From assembly GCF_051549785.1 (NCBI RefSeq), contig NZ_CP189974.1, positions 806,001 through 870,000 on the forward strand: a DNA stretch of 64,000 bases, in the 5' to 3' direction. Position 1 is the stretch's first letter. Each line of letters starts with the position of its first letter. Both the position numbers and the translations under genes were made by a program. Shown here piece by piece: positions 16,117 through 23,619 of this stretch. Origin of the DNA: Caldatribacterium sp051549785 (GTDB lineage Bacteria; Atribacterota; Atribacteria; Atribacterales; Caldatribacteriaceae). The notes beneath the pieces are model-generated. The model ran no database searches and was not told where the DNA came from. It saw nothing but the letters and a program-made list of their open reading frames with translations.

Positions 16117-16126
16117 TTGGCAAGAC

Positions 16127-16150
16127 AGGGGGGCAGGTCCCTGCCCCCCT
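16127..16150 (+). terminator. Intercistronic hairpin between binding protein and GH12 genes
   Basis: Ten-bp perfect GC-rich stem (AGGGGGGCAG with CTGCCCCCCT) with a 4-nt loop and no T-tract. More likely an mRNA-stabilising or attenuating structure than a full terminator. Confidence 0.55.
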
Positions 16151-16175
16151 CTGGAGAGTCTTGAGGGTCGGAGAA

Positions 16176-17048
16176 ATGGAAAAGTTCGGCATTGCTGTAA
16201 TCGTGTGCTTTCTCTTTTGTACCTTCGCTGAGGCTTCGGTGGTGGTCACGGCTGCGGGGGAGCACCGGTATCCCTGGGCTCCCCTTGATCTGGACGGCGA
16301 TGGTCAAATCGAGTGGATCCTTGAGGGAAACCTTTGGAACGTATACTCTGCCGATGGTCAGGTGACCATGGCCTGGGATGACAAGACGCTTTCTGTGTCG
16401 ATTCGTCTTGCCGATATCGTTCAGGAACAGCCCTCCGGTTGGGTGAATGGGTATCCGGAAATCTGGTACGGGGCAAAAGTCTGGAACACGCTTGGACCGG
16501 CACTTGATGGTCCTGTACCCCTCCCTCAGAAACTTCGAGATCTCCGTGATATTTCCGTAACGGTGGAGTACGAGGTCCGCAGGCTTGACCCTCATCTCCC
16601 GTATAATCTGTGTTTGGAGACCTGGCTCACTAAGGACACGGAGCGGGGTCGGGCGGTACGGAGTGACGAGGTCGAGGTCATGATATGGCTTGATTACCAG
16701 AATATGCGGGGAGCCGGGACTTTGGTTGGTCAAACGACGGTTGGTGGAAGGGTGTACGATGTGTGGTATGAAGAACGCTGTGGGAGCGGAGGATGGGAAT
16801 ATTTCGCCTTCGTACCCAGAGACCCTTCTCCTTGTGGGGCAGTCACGATCTGGTGGGGACCGTTTCTCCAGGAGGCCATGAAGTACTCTCGCAGGTCCAA
16901 CTGGCCAGACCTGTACTTCACAAGCATTGAGCTTGGCAGTGAGTTTGGTGCACCGCATTACCTCAGGCGCAATGACCTTGATTGGGAAGTACGATCTTTC
17001 GTTATTTCCTATGGTCAGAGAAACATTCTGGGAGTAGAGACACGGTAA
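16176..17048 (+). CDS. Secreted GH12 endo-beta-1,4-glucanase
   Basis: A 290-residue exported glycoside hydrolase, signal peptide MEKFGIAVIVCFLFCTFAEA. The match to family GH12 (Thermotoga Cel12-like) rests on GYPEIWYGAKVW (~92), YNLCLETWLTKD (~143), EVEVMIWLDYQN (~165) and GGWEYFAF (~205), then SIELGSEFG (~250). The predicted nucleophile is E167 (in EVMIW) and the acid/base E256 (in SEFG). DLDGDGQIEW near residue 38 looks like a calcium-binding loop. It would cut cellulose, mixed-linkage glucan or glucomannan outside the cell and feed the transporter encoded just upstream. The ATG at 16176 is preferred over GTG 16113, which adds 21 residues before the signal peptide. Confidence 0.82.
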   Translation: MEKFGIAVIVCFLFCTFAEASVVVTAAGEHRYPWAPLDLDGDGQIEWILEGNLWNVYSADGQVTMAWDDKTLSVSIRLADIVQEQPSGWVNGYPEIWYGAKVWNTLGPALDGPVPLPQKLRDLRDISVTVEYEVRRLDPHLPYNLCLETWLTKDTERGRAVRSDEVEVMIWLDYQNMRGAGTLVGQTTVGGRVYDVWYEERCGSGGWEYFAFVPRDPSPCGAVTIWWGPFLQEAMKYSRRSNWPDLYFTSIELGSEFGAPHYLRRNDLDWEVRSFVISYGQRNILGVETR

Positions 17049-17084
17049 GCTTTTGGAATCTCTGAAAAAAGAGGGGAGAGGAAT

Positions 17085-18104
17085 ATGGCGACGCTATACG
17101 ACGTGGCGAAACTTGCAGGAGTGTCTCCAAAGACCGTTTCTCGAGTCCTCAACGAGAGCCATCTGGTGGCCGAAGAGACGCGAAAGCGCGTCTGGGAAGC
17201 CATCCGGAAGCTCGATTACCATCCCAATGTCATGGCCTCCTCCCTGAAGAAGAAACGTTCCAATAACATCGGGTTCGTCGTTCCTTACGGGTCCGACTTT
17301 GTCTTCCACGACCTCAACATGATGGAGCAGCTTCGGGGAGTGCACGATGCAGTGACTCAGGAGGGGTACAATCTCCTTGTTTCCGTTCCGCTCAGCAAGA
17401 AAGACTCCCATCAGGAAGCCTTAAGACTTCTGAAAAAGCGCAGCGTCGATGGAGTAATTCTCTACCCCTCGGCAGGAATTGACCCCATCATTGCAGAGTT
17501 TGACGCCAAGTCCCTGCGCTATGTGACGCTGGGAATGTACTCGGAGCGCCAGGAGACGAATTTTGTGGAGATCAACGTCTTCCCCGGGGCCTATCTTGCC
17601 ACGCAGTTTCTCCTTGCCCAGGGACATCAGGTGATTGGCCTCATCACAAGGCCCAAGAGCTTTTTCAACTATCCGAAGGAAGACCTCTACGTTCAAGGGT
17701 ACCGGAAGGCTCTCAAGGAAGCAGGAGTGGAGTTTCGTCCTGAACTTGTGCGGGAAGGAGATTTTACCTTCGAGGGAGGATACAGGGAGTGCCTTCTTTT
17801 GAAGCGGACACACCCCGAAATGACCGCGCTCATCTGTGCCAGTGACCCAATGACTTACGGAGCTATTCGGGCCCTGGAATCCCTTGGGCTCCAGGTGGGG
17901 AAAGACGTAGAGGTCGTTGCGGGGGATAACCTCCCCCTTACGCAGAAGCTCTTCCCCTTCCTTTCTGCTATCGTCAACCCCTCTTATGAGCAGGGTTTCC
18001 AGGCTGCCAAAATGCTCATTGCCATTATCCAGGACGGACAGGATACTCCAGGAGTTTTCCTGGATGCCGGGTTTGTCGTTCGGGGGTATTCTCGGGAAGA
18101 ATAA
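17085..18104 (+). CDS. LacI-family transcriptional regulator
   Basis: A 339-residue repressor. Residues 1-55 form the LacI helix-turn-helix and hinge (TLYDVAKLAGVSPKTVSRVLNESHLVAEETRKRVWEAI, YHPNVMASSLKKKRSNNIGFV). The remainder is a periplasmic-binding-protein-like sugar-sensing domain (NIGFVVPYGSD, GVILYPSAGID, CASDPMTYGAIRALES). It lies last in the sugar ABC/GH12 operon and probably represses it through the near-palindrome at 12963-12976. GAGGGGAGAGG precedes the ATG. No clear terminator follows. Confidence 0.93.
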   Translation: MATLYDVAKLAGVSPKTVSRVLNESHLVAEETRKRVWEAIRKLDYHPNVMASSLKKKRSNNIGFVVPYGSDFVFHDLNMMEQLRGVHDAVTQEGYNLLVSVPLSKKDSHQEALRLLKKRSVDGVILYPSAGIDPIIAEFDAKSLRYVTLGMYSERQETNFVEINVFPGAYLATQFLLAQGHQVIGLITRPKSFFNYPKEDLYVQGYRKALKEAGVEFRPELVREGDFTFEGGYRECLLLKRTHPEMTALICASDPMTYGAIRALESLGLQVGKDVEVVAGDNLPLTQKLFPFLSAIVNPSYEQGFQAAKMLIAIIQDGQDTPGVFLDAGFVVRGYSREE

Positions 18105-18426
18105 CAGAGGAGACAGGATGTTTTTCCGCCATCGCCAGGTCCCAAATCCTCAAGAGGGGGTAGGCATCGGGGACGAGGCTCTTCCTCGTTGTCCGCTCGC
18201 GGCGGAGATCTTCCCCGTGAGGGCAGGACGTTACCTCGTCATGAGGAGGTCCACGTACCCAGGGATCTGCTGCGGGGCGAACAGAGCCTCAAGACTTCAT
18301 ACATGGTGGAATCTGGCGATTTTCCTGCGGGACCTGCCCAAAGGAGAAACCCCGTCGAGACCAGCGGTCTTAAGGGGAAGGGGAAATACGAGAAGAGAAC
18401 GTTGCGAGAAGATTCAAAAAAGATTC
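18105..18426. other. Gene-poor spacer, possibly decayed coding DNA
   Basis: A spacer of about 320 bp between lacI and tRNA-Thr. Short frames exist on both strands (for example a minus-strand stretch reading LVPDAYPLLRIWDLAMAEKHP), but none has a start with a ribosome binding site or a recognisable family match. No terminator with a T-tract is obvious. Confidence 0.4.
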
Positions 18427-18501
18427 TGGAGCCGGCGATCCGACTTGAACGGACAACCTGCGGATTACGATTCCGCTGCTCTGCCATTGAGCTACACCGG
18501 C
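18427..18501 (-). tRNA. tRNA-Thr(CGT)
   Basis: A 75-nt tRNA. Acceptor GCCGGTG pairs with CGCCGGC (one T-G), then discriminator T and an encoded CCA. D-arm GCTC/GAGC, anticodon stem GCGGA/TCCGC with loop ATCGTAA giving anticodon CGT (reads ACG), and T-arm GTCCG-TTCAAGT-CGGAT are all intact. Confidence 0.93.
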
Positions 18502-18510
18502 TCCGAAAAT

Positions 18511-18539
18511 ATTGTAGCGAAGCGCCTTCCGACAGTCAA
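18511..18539 (-). promoter_or_regulatory. Promoter of tRNA-Thr
   Basis: On the minus strand TTGACT (18539-18534), a 17-bp spacer and TACAAT (18516-18511), ten bases before the tRNA 5' end. Confidence 0.8.
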
Positions 18540-18689
18540 GGCCTCTCCGTGAAGACCACGAATCCGCTGCTCGTGCATGGCGGGATTGGCTGGAGGGAGA
18601 CGCTTCGCCTTGTACAACCCAAAGCCTGGGAAACTTCGGACTTCCACGTTTTAAGGGGAACCCAAACCTTGCCCGTAGAAAAGGGAATC
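18540..18689. other. Spacer between tRNA-Thr promoter and pstA, no pstB
   Basis: No gene seen. In particular there is no Walker A or other trace of pstB downstream of pstA. Confidence 0.5.
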
Positions 18690-19574
18690 CTACAGCGTGC
18701 GTGGCATCCTTTTTTCAAGCCGGTTTCGCAGGGTGATGGAGAGGGCATTGAGGCTTAAGGTAATGGCTAAAAGCACGATGATCCCTGCAGCAGCGTTGGC
18801 GTGAAAGGCTTTCTGGGGACGGGAAACCCAGTTGAAAATCTGGATGGGCAGGGTAGTGAAGGGAGAGAGGACACTCCGGGGGAGGAAGGCGACGTAAGTC
18901 AGTGCCCCGATCATGATGAGCGGTGCGGCTTCACCGATGGCTCTGGAGACCGTAAGGATAATCCCGGTGAGGATTCCAGGGAAAGCAACGGGGAGAATCT
19001 GGTCCTTGAGGGCCTGCCATCGGGTGGCCCCGAGGGCCAGAGCAGCTTCCCAGAGCGATTGAGGAACGGCTCGCAAACTCTCCCGGGTGGAGACGATGAC
19101 GATGGGGAGCACAAGAAGAGCCAGGGTTAAGGCTCCGGTGAGGAGACTCCGTCCCAGCTGCAGGGCACGGGCGAAGAGCTCAAGGCCAAGCATGCCGTAG
19201 ATGATGGAGGGGACACCTCCTAAGGTGGCGATGCTCGCCTCAATGGCGGCACTCAGGCGATTCTTGGGGGCATACACCTCAAGGTACACGGCGCTGCCCA
19301 CCCCCAGGGGGATGGCAAAAAGGACGGTCAACACGGTGACGTAGACGCTCCCCACCATAGCGGGAAGAACACCGGCCTCTTCGGGCTTGCGGGAAGGGAA
19401 GCTCGTGAGGAATTTCAAGTTCAGGCGGGGAAGGCCGTCGAGGAAAGCGTCGATGATCAGGGTGAAGAGCACGATGAGGGAAAAGAGGAGTGCCAGGGCG
19501 GCAAGAACCAGGAACACCTTTTCCTTCTGTCTTTTCCAGGCAAGGAGTATGTCCGTGCTCAGAGTGCTTTTCAC
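18690..19574 (-). CDS. pstA: Phosphate ABC transporter permease PstA
   Basis: A 294-residue permease with about six membrane helices. PstA features include GVLPAMVGSVYVTVLTVLFAIPLGVGSAVYLEVYA, the EAA-type loop SLWEAALALGATRWQALKDQILPVAFPGIL and VSRAIGEAAPLIMIGAL. It forms the phosphate channel with PstC. It overlaps pstC by 4 bases and is the last gene of the unit; the ATPase PstB and PhoU are not encoded nearby. Confidence 0.94.
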   Translation of the reverse strand: MKSTLSTDILLAWKRQKEKVFLVLAALALLFSLIVLFTLIIDAFLDGLPRLNLKFLTSFPSRKPEEAGVLPAMVGSVYVTVLTVLFAIPLGVGSAVYLEVYAPKNRLSAAIEASIATLGGVPSIIYGMLGLELFARALQLGRSLLTGALTLALLVLPIVIVSTRESLRAVPQSLWEAALALGATRWQALKDQILPVAFPGILTGIILTVSRAIGEAAPLIMIGALTYVAFLPRSVLSPFTTLPIQIFNWVSRPQKAFHANAAAGIIVLLAITLSLNALSITLRNRLEKRMPRTL

Positions 19575-20476
19575 TGGTACACCTCCCGGAATCGCTGACG
19601 GAGTCTTCGGGCAATGAGGTTGAGGAAGAACGTGAAGAGGAAGAGCACAAGGCCCACGGCGAAAATCGTCTGGTACTCAAGAGTCCCGGCAGGAACATCA
19701 CCCAGGCTCACCGTGGCAATGAAGGCAGTCATGGTCATGATGGGGACAAGGGGGTTGAGGGTGAGTTGGGGCATGGAACCGGCGGCGATGGTGACGAGCA
19801 TGGTTTCCCCAATGGCTCGGGACAGAGCAAGGATAAACGAAGCAGTGATACCCGAGAACGCTGCAGGGAAAACGATTTTTGTGGCGACCTCGAACTTCGT
19901 CGAGCCCAGGGCGTACCCGGCCTCCCGGAGGCTCTGAGGAACGGCGTGCATGGCGTCCTCGCTGAGAGAAGACACCAGGGGCAAAATCATGATGCCCATG
20001 ACGATTCCAGGAGAGAGGGCATTAAACCCGGCAAGAGAAGGGATAATCCTTTTGAGGAGAGGAGTGACGAAGAGCAGGGCGAAGTACCCGTAGACCACAG
20101 TGGGGACTCCTGCCAGAACCTCAAGGATGGGCTTACAGATGCTCCTCGTCCTTGGGGTGGCGTACTCGCTGAGGAAAATGGCGATGAGAATCCCCAGGGG
20201 TGCGGCAACGAGAATGGCGATACCTGTAGTGAGGAGCGTTCCGCAAAGGAGCGGCAGGATGCCAAAGTGTTTCTCGTAGAAGAGGGGGGTCCACTGGGTG
20301 TCGGTGAGAAAGGAGAGTACATTGACTTTCCGGAAAAACAAAGCAGATTCGAAAAAGAGCATTCCGATAATACCCAGGGTGGTGAAAATGGCCACGAGAC
20401 TGAAGACGAAAAAGAGATGCCGCACAAAAGCCTCTTCTTTTTTCGCTCGCCGCAGTACCCGCTGTGTTTCCTTCAC
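19571..20476 (-). CDS. pstC: Phosphate ABC transporter permease PstC
   Basis: A 301-residue permease. PstC features are FGILPLLCGTLLTTGIAILVAAPLGILIAIFLSEYAT, VLAGVPTVVYGYFAL, LREAGYALGSTKFEVATKIVFPAAFSGI (EAA loop) and LSRAIGETMLVTIAAG. Follows pstS after a 54-bp gap that holds a perfect 30-bp palindrome, and overlaps pstA by 4 bases. Confidence 0.94.
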   Translation of the reverse strand: MKETQRVLRRAKKEEAFVRHLFFVFSLVAIFTTLGIIGMLFFESALFFRKVNVLSFLTDTQWTPLFYEKHFGILPLLCGTLLTTGIAILVAAPLGILIAIFLSEYATPRTRSICKPILEVLAGVPTVVYGYFALLFVTPLLKRIIPSLAGFNALSPGIVMGIMILPLVSSLSEDAMHAVPQSLREAGYALGSTKFEVATKIVFPAAFSGITASFILALSRAIGETMLVTIAAGSMPQLTLNPLVPIMTMTAFIATVSLGDVPAGTLEYQTIFAVGLVLFLFTFFLNLIARRLRQRFREVYQ

Positions 20477-20493
20477 AGGACCTCACTCGCTTT

Positions 20494-20523
20494 GCGGGCC
20501 CGCTTCGTACGAAGCGGGCCCGC
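20494..20523. terminator. Perfect 30-bp palindrome between pstS and pstC
   Basis: GCGGGCCCGCTTCG and its exact complement, separated by the central TA. It would form a very stable hairpin in the pst transcript just after the pstS stop. No T-tract follows on the minus strand, so it probably protects the pstS message or attenuates read-through into pstCA. Confidence 0.65.
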
Positions 20524-20530
20524 TCCTCTT

Positions 20531-21523
20531 CTACTGGGCTTCTTTTTTCAGGAGTTCCTCTATGGAGACTCCTACCGTGGCGCCGTGCCCTCCAAAGACC
20601 GAACCGGTGACACGTTTTCTGAAACGTTCAAGGGCGAGCTCGTAGGCTTTCTCTGGGAGAGGGACGTAACCGACTTCTTCTACGAGGTCTTTGGCGTGCT
20701 CGAGGTAAAAGGTGATGAACTTCTCAACTTCATCACGATCGGCGCTTTTCCGATTGACGTAGATGAAGAGAGGCCGGCTCAGGGGCTTGTACGCCCCATT
20801 CTTGACGTTCTCCGGTGTGGGAGCCACAGGGCCCTGGCCACTGTCGATGGGAACGGCTTTCAGGATATCCTGATTCTCGAGGTAGTACGCAAGGCCAAAG
20901 TACCCCAGAGCGTACTCATCCTGGGCAACTCCCTGGACCAGGACGTTGTCGTCCTCGCTGGCCACGTAATCACCCCGGCTTTTCTTTGCCTCGCCAACGA
21001 TGGCCTCGGTAAAGTACTCAAAGGTTCCGGAGTCTACTCCTGGGCCGAAAAGGGTGATGGGTTTCTCCGGCCATCCGGGGCGGATGTCGCTCCAGCGAAC
21101 CTGTTTCCCCTGGGCTTCGGGTTCCCAGATTTTCTTGAGCTCTTCCACGGTGAGGTGGTCCACCCAGGTGTTTTTGGGATTCACCACTACGGCAATACCA
21201 TCGAAAGCAACGGGGAGCTCGATGAACTCAATGCCGTTCTGCTGGCAGGCCTCGATTTCCGAGGCTTTGATAGGACGGGAAGCGTCGTTGATGTCCGTTT
21301 CTCCCCGGACAAACCGCTTGAAGCCACCGCCTGTACCGGAAATTCCCACCGTGACTTTAACGTCCTGATGCACCTTCTGGAATTCCTCGGCCACGGCCTC
21401 GGTGATGGGATAGACGGTGCTTGAGCCGTCGACGGCGATGATTTTCTCCGCTGCCAGGGCGCCAAAAGAGATGAGCAGGACACAGGCAAAAAGACCCAAG
21501 ACCAGGAACTGCTTCACTTTCAC
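20531..21523 (-). CDS. pstS: Phosphate ABC transporter substrate-binding protein PstS
   Basis: A 330-residue exported phosphate-binding protein. Signal KQFLVLGLFACVLLISFGALAA is followed by the phosphate loops AVDGSSTVYPITEAVAEEF, ISGTGGGFKRFVRGETDINDASRPI and GVDSGTFEYFTEAIVG. The GTG at 21523 is the likely start, with AAAGGAG 8 bases upstream; the frame extends to 21574 without similarity. First gene of pstSCA, behind a Pho-box-like repeat at 21591-21618. Confidence 0.94.
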   Translation of the reverse strand: MKVKQFLVLGLFACVLLISFGALAAEKIIAVDGSSTVYPITEAVAEEFQKVHQDVKVTVGISGTGGGFKRFVRGETDINDASRPIKASEIEACQQNGIEFIELPVAFDGIAVVVNPKNTWVDHLTVEELKKIWEPEAQGKQVRWSDIRPGWPEKPITLFGPGVDSGTFEYFTEAIVGEAKKSRGDYVASEDDNVLVQGVAQDEYALGYFGLAYYLENQDILKAVPIDSGQGPVAPTPENVKNGAYKPLSRPLFIYVNRKSADRDEVEKFITFYLEHAKDLVEEVGYVPLPEKAYELALERFRKRVTGSVFGGHGATVGVSIEELLKKEAQ

Positions 21524-21553
21524 TTCGCTCACTCCTTTCTCGATTCTACGTCC

Positions 21554-21618
21554 ATTATGGAAGCCAAAAAACACACGAGGGCAAAACGCAGGTTAAAGTT
21601 CTGTTAAAAATCTGTAAT
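21554..21618 (-). promoter_or_regulatory. pstS promoter region with Pho-box-like direct repeats
   Basis: On the minus strand ATTACA-N5-TTAACA-N5-TTAACC (reverse complement of 21591-21618) gives three hexamers at 11-bp spacing. That is the pattern bound by PhoP/PhoB response regulators. A CATAAT -10 lies at 21559-21554 and has no good -35, as expected for an activator-dependent promoter. The 31-bp gap from repeat to -10 is larger than in the classical E. coli arrangement. Confidence 0.55.
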
Positions 21619-21783
21619 ATCCCTGTGTCAAGGAACACACTCCCTATTCTGGCTTATCCTGGAAAGGTTACCGATGTGTGCTGCGCCCTGGTCTTTCCCC
21701 ATCTGTACCAAAAGTAGAGTTCTCCCCTGCTCAAGCCTTGGGAATAGCCCCTGGGGGAGAAGGAGACTCGTCCTTCGTTTTGT

Positions 21784-21805
21784 GAGCATCCTGCGCAGGA
21801 TGCTC
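21784..21805. repeat. Perfect 22-bp palindrome upstream of perR
   Basis: GAGCATCCTGC followed by its exact complement GCAGGATGCTC, no loop. Lies ~80 bp upstream of the perR promoter between two divergent units. Could be a dimeric regulator site or a hairpin. Confidence 0.5.
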
Positions 21806-21877
21806 CAGAAAAACCGTTCATCTCCAGGGCTCTGCGATACCTTTTCAACTGGTACAAGAATTTTTTCCACCGGTATC

Positions 21878-21908
21878 TTGACTTTTTCTTGTTTTAGAAT
21901 TATTCTTA
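21878..21908 (+). promoter_or_regulatory. perR promoter with overlapping Per box
   Basis: TTGACT (21878-21883), 17-bp spacer, TATTCT (21901-21906). TTAGAATTATTCTTA at 21894-21908 is a 7-1-7 inverted repeat close to the Bacillus Per-box consensus (TTATAATTATTATAA) and covers the -10. This predicts autorepression of perR and repression of the peroxiredoxin and ferritin genes downstream. Confidence 0.65.
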
Positions 21909-21929
21909 AACTGTACAAAATACGGGGAG

Positions 21930-22376
21930 GTGAGGATCGTCAAATTCGCCGAAGATCTGAAAGAGCTTCTGCGGTCCCGGGGTGTGCGTCCCTCGTACGT
22001 GCGGCTGAAGGTACTGCAGTACCTCCTTACGGAAAAAACTCACCCCACGGCCGAGGAAATATACCAGGCTCTGATCTCCGAAATCCCCACGCTTTCTCGC
22101 GCTTCGGTCTATAACGCCCTTGCGGTACTTTCTGAGGCCGGGGTCGTTCAGGCCCTTACCATCGAACGCCACGAGGGTCGGTATGATGCAAAGACCGAGG
22201 AACACGGGCATTTCCAGTGCGAGGTATGCGGGAGGGTGTACGATTTCGCCGTGGATTTTAGGTTCCTGCGCCACGAAGCGCTTGAGGGTTTTCTGGTGAA
22301 AAGGCGAGACCTGTACTTTCGGGGAATCTGCCCCGAATGTCAGAAAGGAGGAGAATCTCATGGAACATCTGGGTAG
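21930..22376 (+). CDS. perR: Peroxide-responsive Fur-family repressor PerR
   Basis: A 148-residue Fur-family regulator. An N-terminal winged helix (LSRASVYNALAVLSEAGVV) is followed by a dimerisation/metal domain. The regulatory metal ligands match PerR rather than Fur: H38, D86, H92, H94 and D105 correspond with a one-residue offset to Bacillus H37, D85, H91, H93 and D104. The structural zinc cysteines are C97, C100, C134 and C137. The next genes, peroxiredoxin and Dps-like ferritin, support the call. The annotated GTG at 21930 lies inside a perfect GGAGGTGA ribosome binding sequence, so the true start may be a few codons downstream at a rare codon. Confidence 0.85.
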   Translation: MRIVKFAEDLKELLRSRGVRPSYVRLKVLQYLLTEKTHPTAEEIYQALISEIPTLSRASVYNALAVLSEAGVVQALTIERHEGRYDAKTEEHGHFQCEVCGRVYDFAVDFRFLRHEALEGFLVKRRDLYFRGICPECQKGGESHGTSG

Positions 22377-23022
22377 GATGCCTCTTCTTGGTGAGCGGTT
22401 TCCCGAGATGGAAGTCAAAACCACCCACGGGATGAAGAAGCTCCCCGACGATTACGCCGGGAAATGGTTCGTGCTCTTCAGCCATCCTGGAGACTTCACT
22501 CCGGTGTGTACCACCGAATTCGTGGCCTTCGCCAAAAAGGCCGAAGCGTTCCGGGCCCTGAACACTGAGCTCATCGGACTTTCTGTAGACCAGGTCTTTG
22601 CCCACATCAAGTGGACGGAGTGGATTCGGGAGAAACTCGGTGTGCCCATTCCCTTCCCAATCATTGCCGATGAGCTTGGACGGGTGGCCCAGGCTCTCGG
22701 GATGATCCACCCTGGGAAGGGGACGAATACCGTCCGGGCGGTGTTCATCGTGGACGATAAGGGCATCCTCCGGCTCGTCATGTACTACCCGCAGGAAGTC
22801 GGGCGAAGCGTTGATGAGATTCTTCGGGCTCTAAAGGCGCTTCAGGTCTCCGATGCCCATAAGGTGGCTCTTCCTGAGAACTGGCCGAATAACGAACTCC
22901 TCGGGGATAAGGTTATCATCCCGCCAGCAGGAACGGAAGACCTTGCCCGGGAACGCCTGGAGGCGGCCAAGAGAGGAGAGCTTGAGTGCTTCGACTGGTG
23001 GTTCTGCTGTAAGAAACTGTAA
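22360..23022 (+). CDS. Peroxiredoxin (Prx6-type, alkyl hydroperoxide reductase)
   Basis: A 220-residue thiol peroxidase. The peroxidatic cysteine is C50 in FSHPGDFTPVCTTEF. The length and C-terminal arm (SDAHKVALPENWPNNE...CFDWWFCCKKL) match the archaeal/thermophile Prx6-type enzymes that form decamers, with several C-terminal cysteines that could act as resolving residues. AAAGGAGGAG precedes the ATG, which overlaps the end of perR by 17 bases. It reduces H2O2 and organic peroxides, probably using the thioredoxin- or rubredoxin-linked pool. Confidence 0.92.
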   Translation: MEHLGRMPLLGERFPEMEVKTTHGMKKLPDDYAGKWFVLFSHPGDFTPVCTTEFVAFAKKAEAFRALNTELIGLSVDQVFAHIKWTEWIREKLGVPIPFPIIADELGRVAQALGMIHPGKGTNTVRAVFIVDDKGILRLVMYYPQEVGRSVDEILRALKALQVSDAHKVALPENWPNNELLGDKVIIPPAGTEDLARERLEAAKRGELECFDWWFCCKKL

Positions 23023-23036
23023 CAAGGGGGTTCGTT

Positions 23037-23588
23037 ATGGCGCGCGTGGCGCGGGAAATGGTGGAGAAAACGGGCATCAACGTGGATCAGCTTGTGGAGC
23101 TCCTTGTGAAGAATGCCGCAGCGGAATTGACCACGTACTATTACTACACCATCCTGCGGTGTAACCTCATCGGCCTTGATGGTGAGACCATCAAGGAAAT
23201 CGCAGAGGTTGCCCGTATTGAGGACCGCAACCACTTTGAGGCACTGGTCCCAAGAATTTACGAACTCGGCGGGTCGCTCCCAAAGGATATGAAGGCATTC
23301 CACGACATTTCGGGCTGTCCTCCGGCGTACCTTCCGGCGAAAATCGAGACCGTTGGGGATATCCTCAAGGTGCTCGTTGAGGCGGAACGCTGTGCGGTTC
23401 GCCAGTACACCTATATCTGCAACCTCACCGCCGGAAAAGACCACCGCACGTACGACCTGGCGCTCTCCATTCTCCATGAGGAGATTGAGCACGAATCCTG
23501 GTTCTCGGAGTTCCTGGGGGAGGGGCCTTCAGGCCACTTCATGCGGCGAGGGGAAACCTCTCCCTTTGTGTCCAAGTTCCTGAAATGA
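23037..23588 (+). CDS. Dps-like (DPSL/thioferritin-type) ferritin
   Basis: A 183-residue four-helix-bundle protein. Segments AELTTYYYYTILRCNLIGLDGETIKEIAEVARIEDRNHFEALVPRIYELGG and AERCAVRQYTYICNLTAGKDHRTYDLALSILHEEIEHESWF place the carboxylate/histidine di-iron ligands as in the ferritin family (Glu, ExxH). The extra cysteines (LRC, SGC, ERC) fit the DPSL/thioferritin group known from Sulfolobus, Pyrococcus and anaerobic bacteria. Such 12-mers use H2O2 to oxidise Fe2+ and protect DNA. Together with PerR and peroxiredoxin this is a peroxide-defence operon, closed by a terminator. Confidence 0.85.
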   Translation: MARVAREMVEKTGINVDQLVELLVKNAAAELTTYYYYTILRCNLIGLDGETIKEIAEVARIEDRNHFEALVPRIYELGGSLPKDMKAFHDISGCPPAYLPAKIETVGDILKVLVEAERCAVRQYTYICNLTAGKDHRTYDLALSILHEEIEHESWFSEFLGEGPSGHFMRRGETSPFVSKFLK

Positions 23589-23594
23589 AACGCA

Positions 23595-23617
23595 GGGGGC
23601 CGACAGGGCCCCCTTTT
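23595..23617 (+). terminator. Rho-independent terminator after the Dps-like gene
   Basis: Stem GGGGGCC (23595-23601) with GGCCCCC (23607-23613), followed by TTTT. The next start codon (23620) is only two bases further on. Confidence 0.85.
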
Positions 23618-23619
23618 GA

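Noticed and set aside
18189..18758. 189-codon ORF spanning tRNA-Thr
   Set aside because: Covers the tRNA gene and its promoter, so it cannot be a real coding region.
19490..21424. 644-codon plus-strand ORF
   Set aside because: Runs antisense across pstS, pstC and pstA; the product is low-complexity (Glu/Gly/Arg-rich) and typical of a mirror frame of GC-rich genes.
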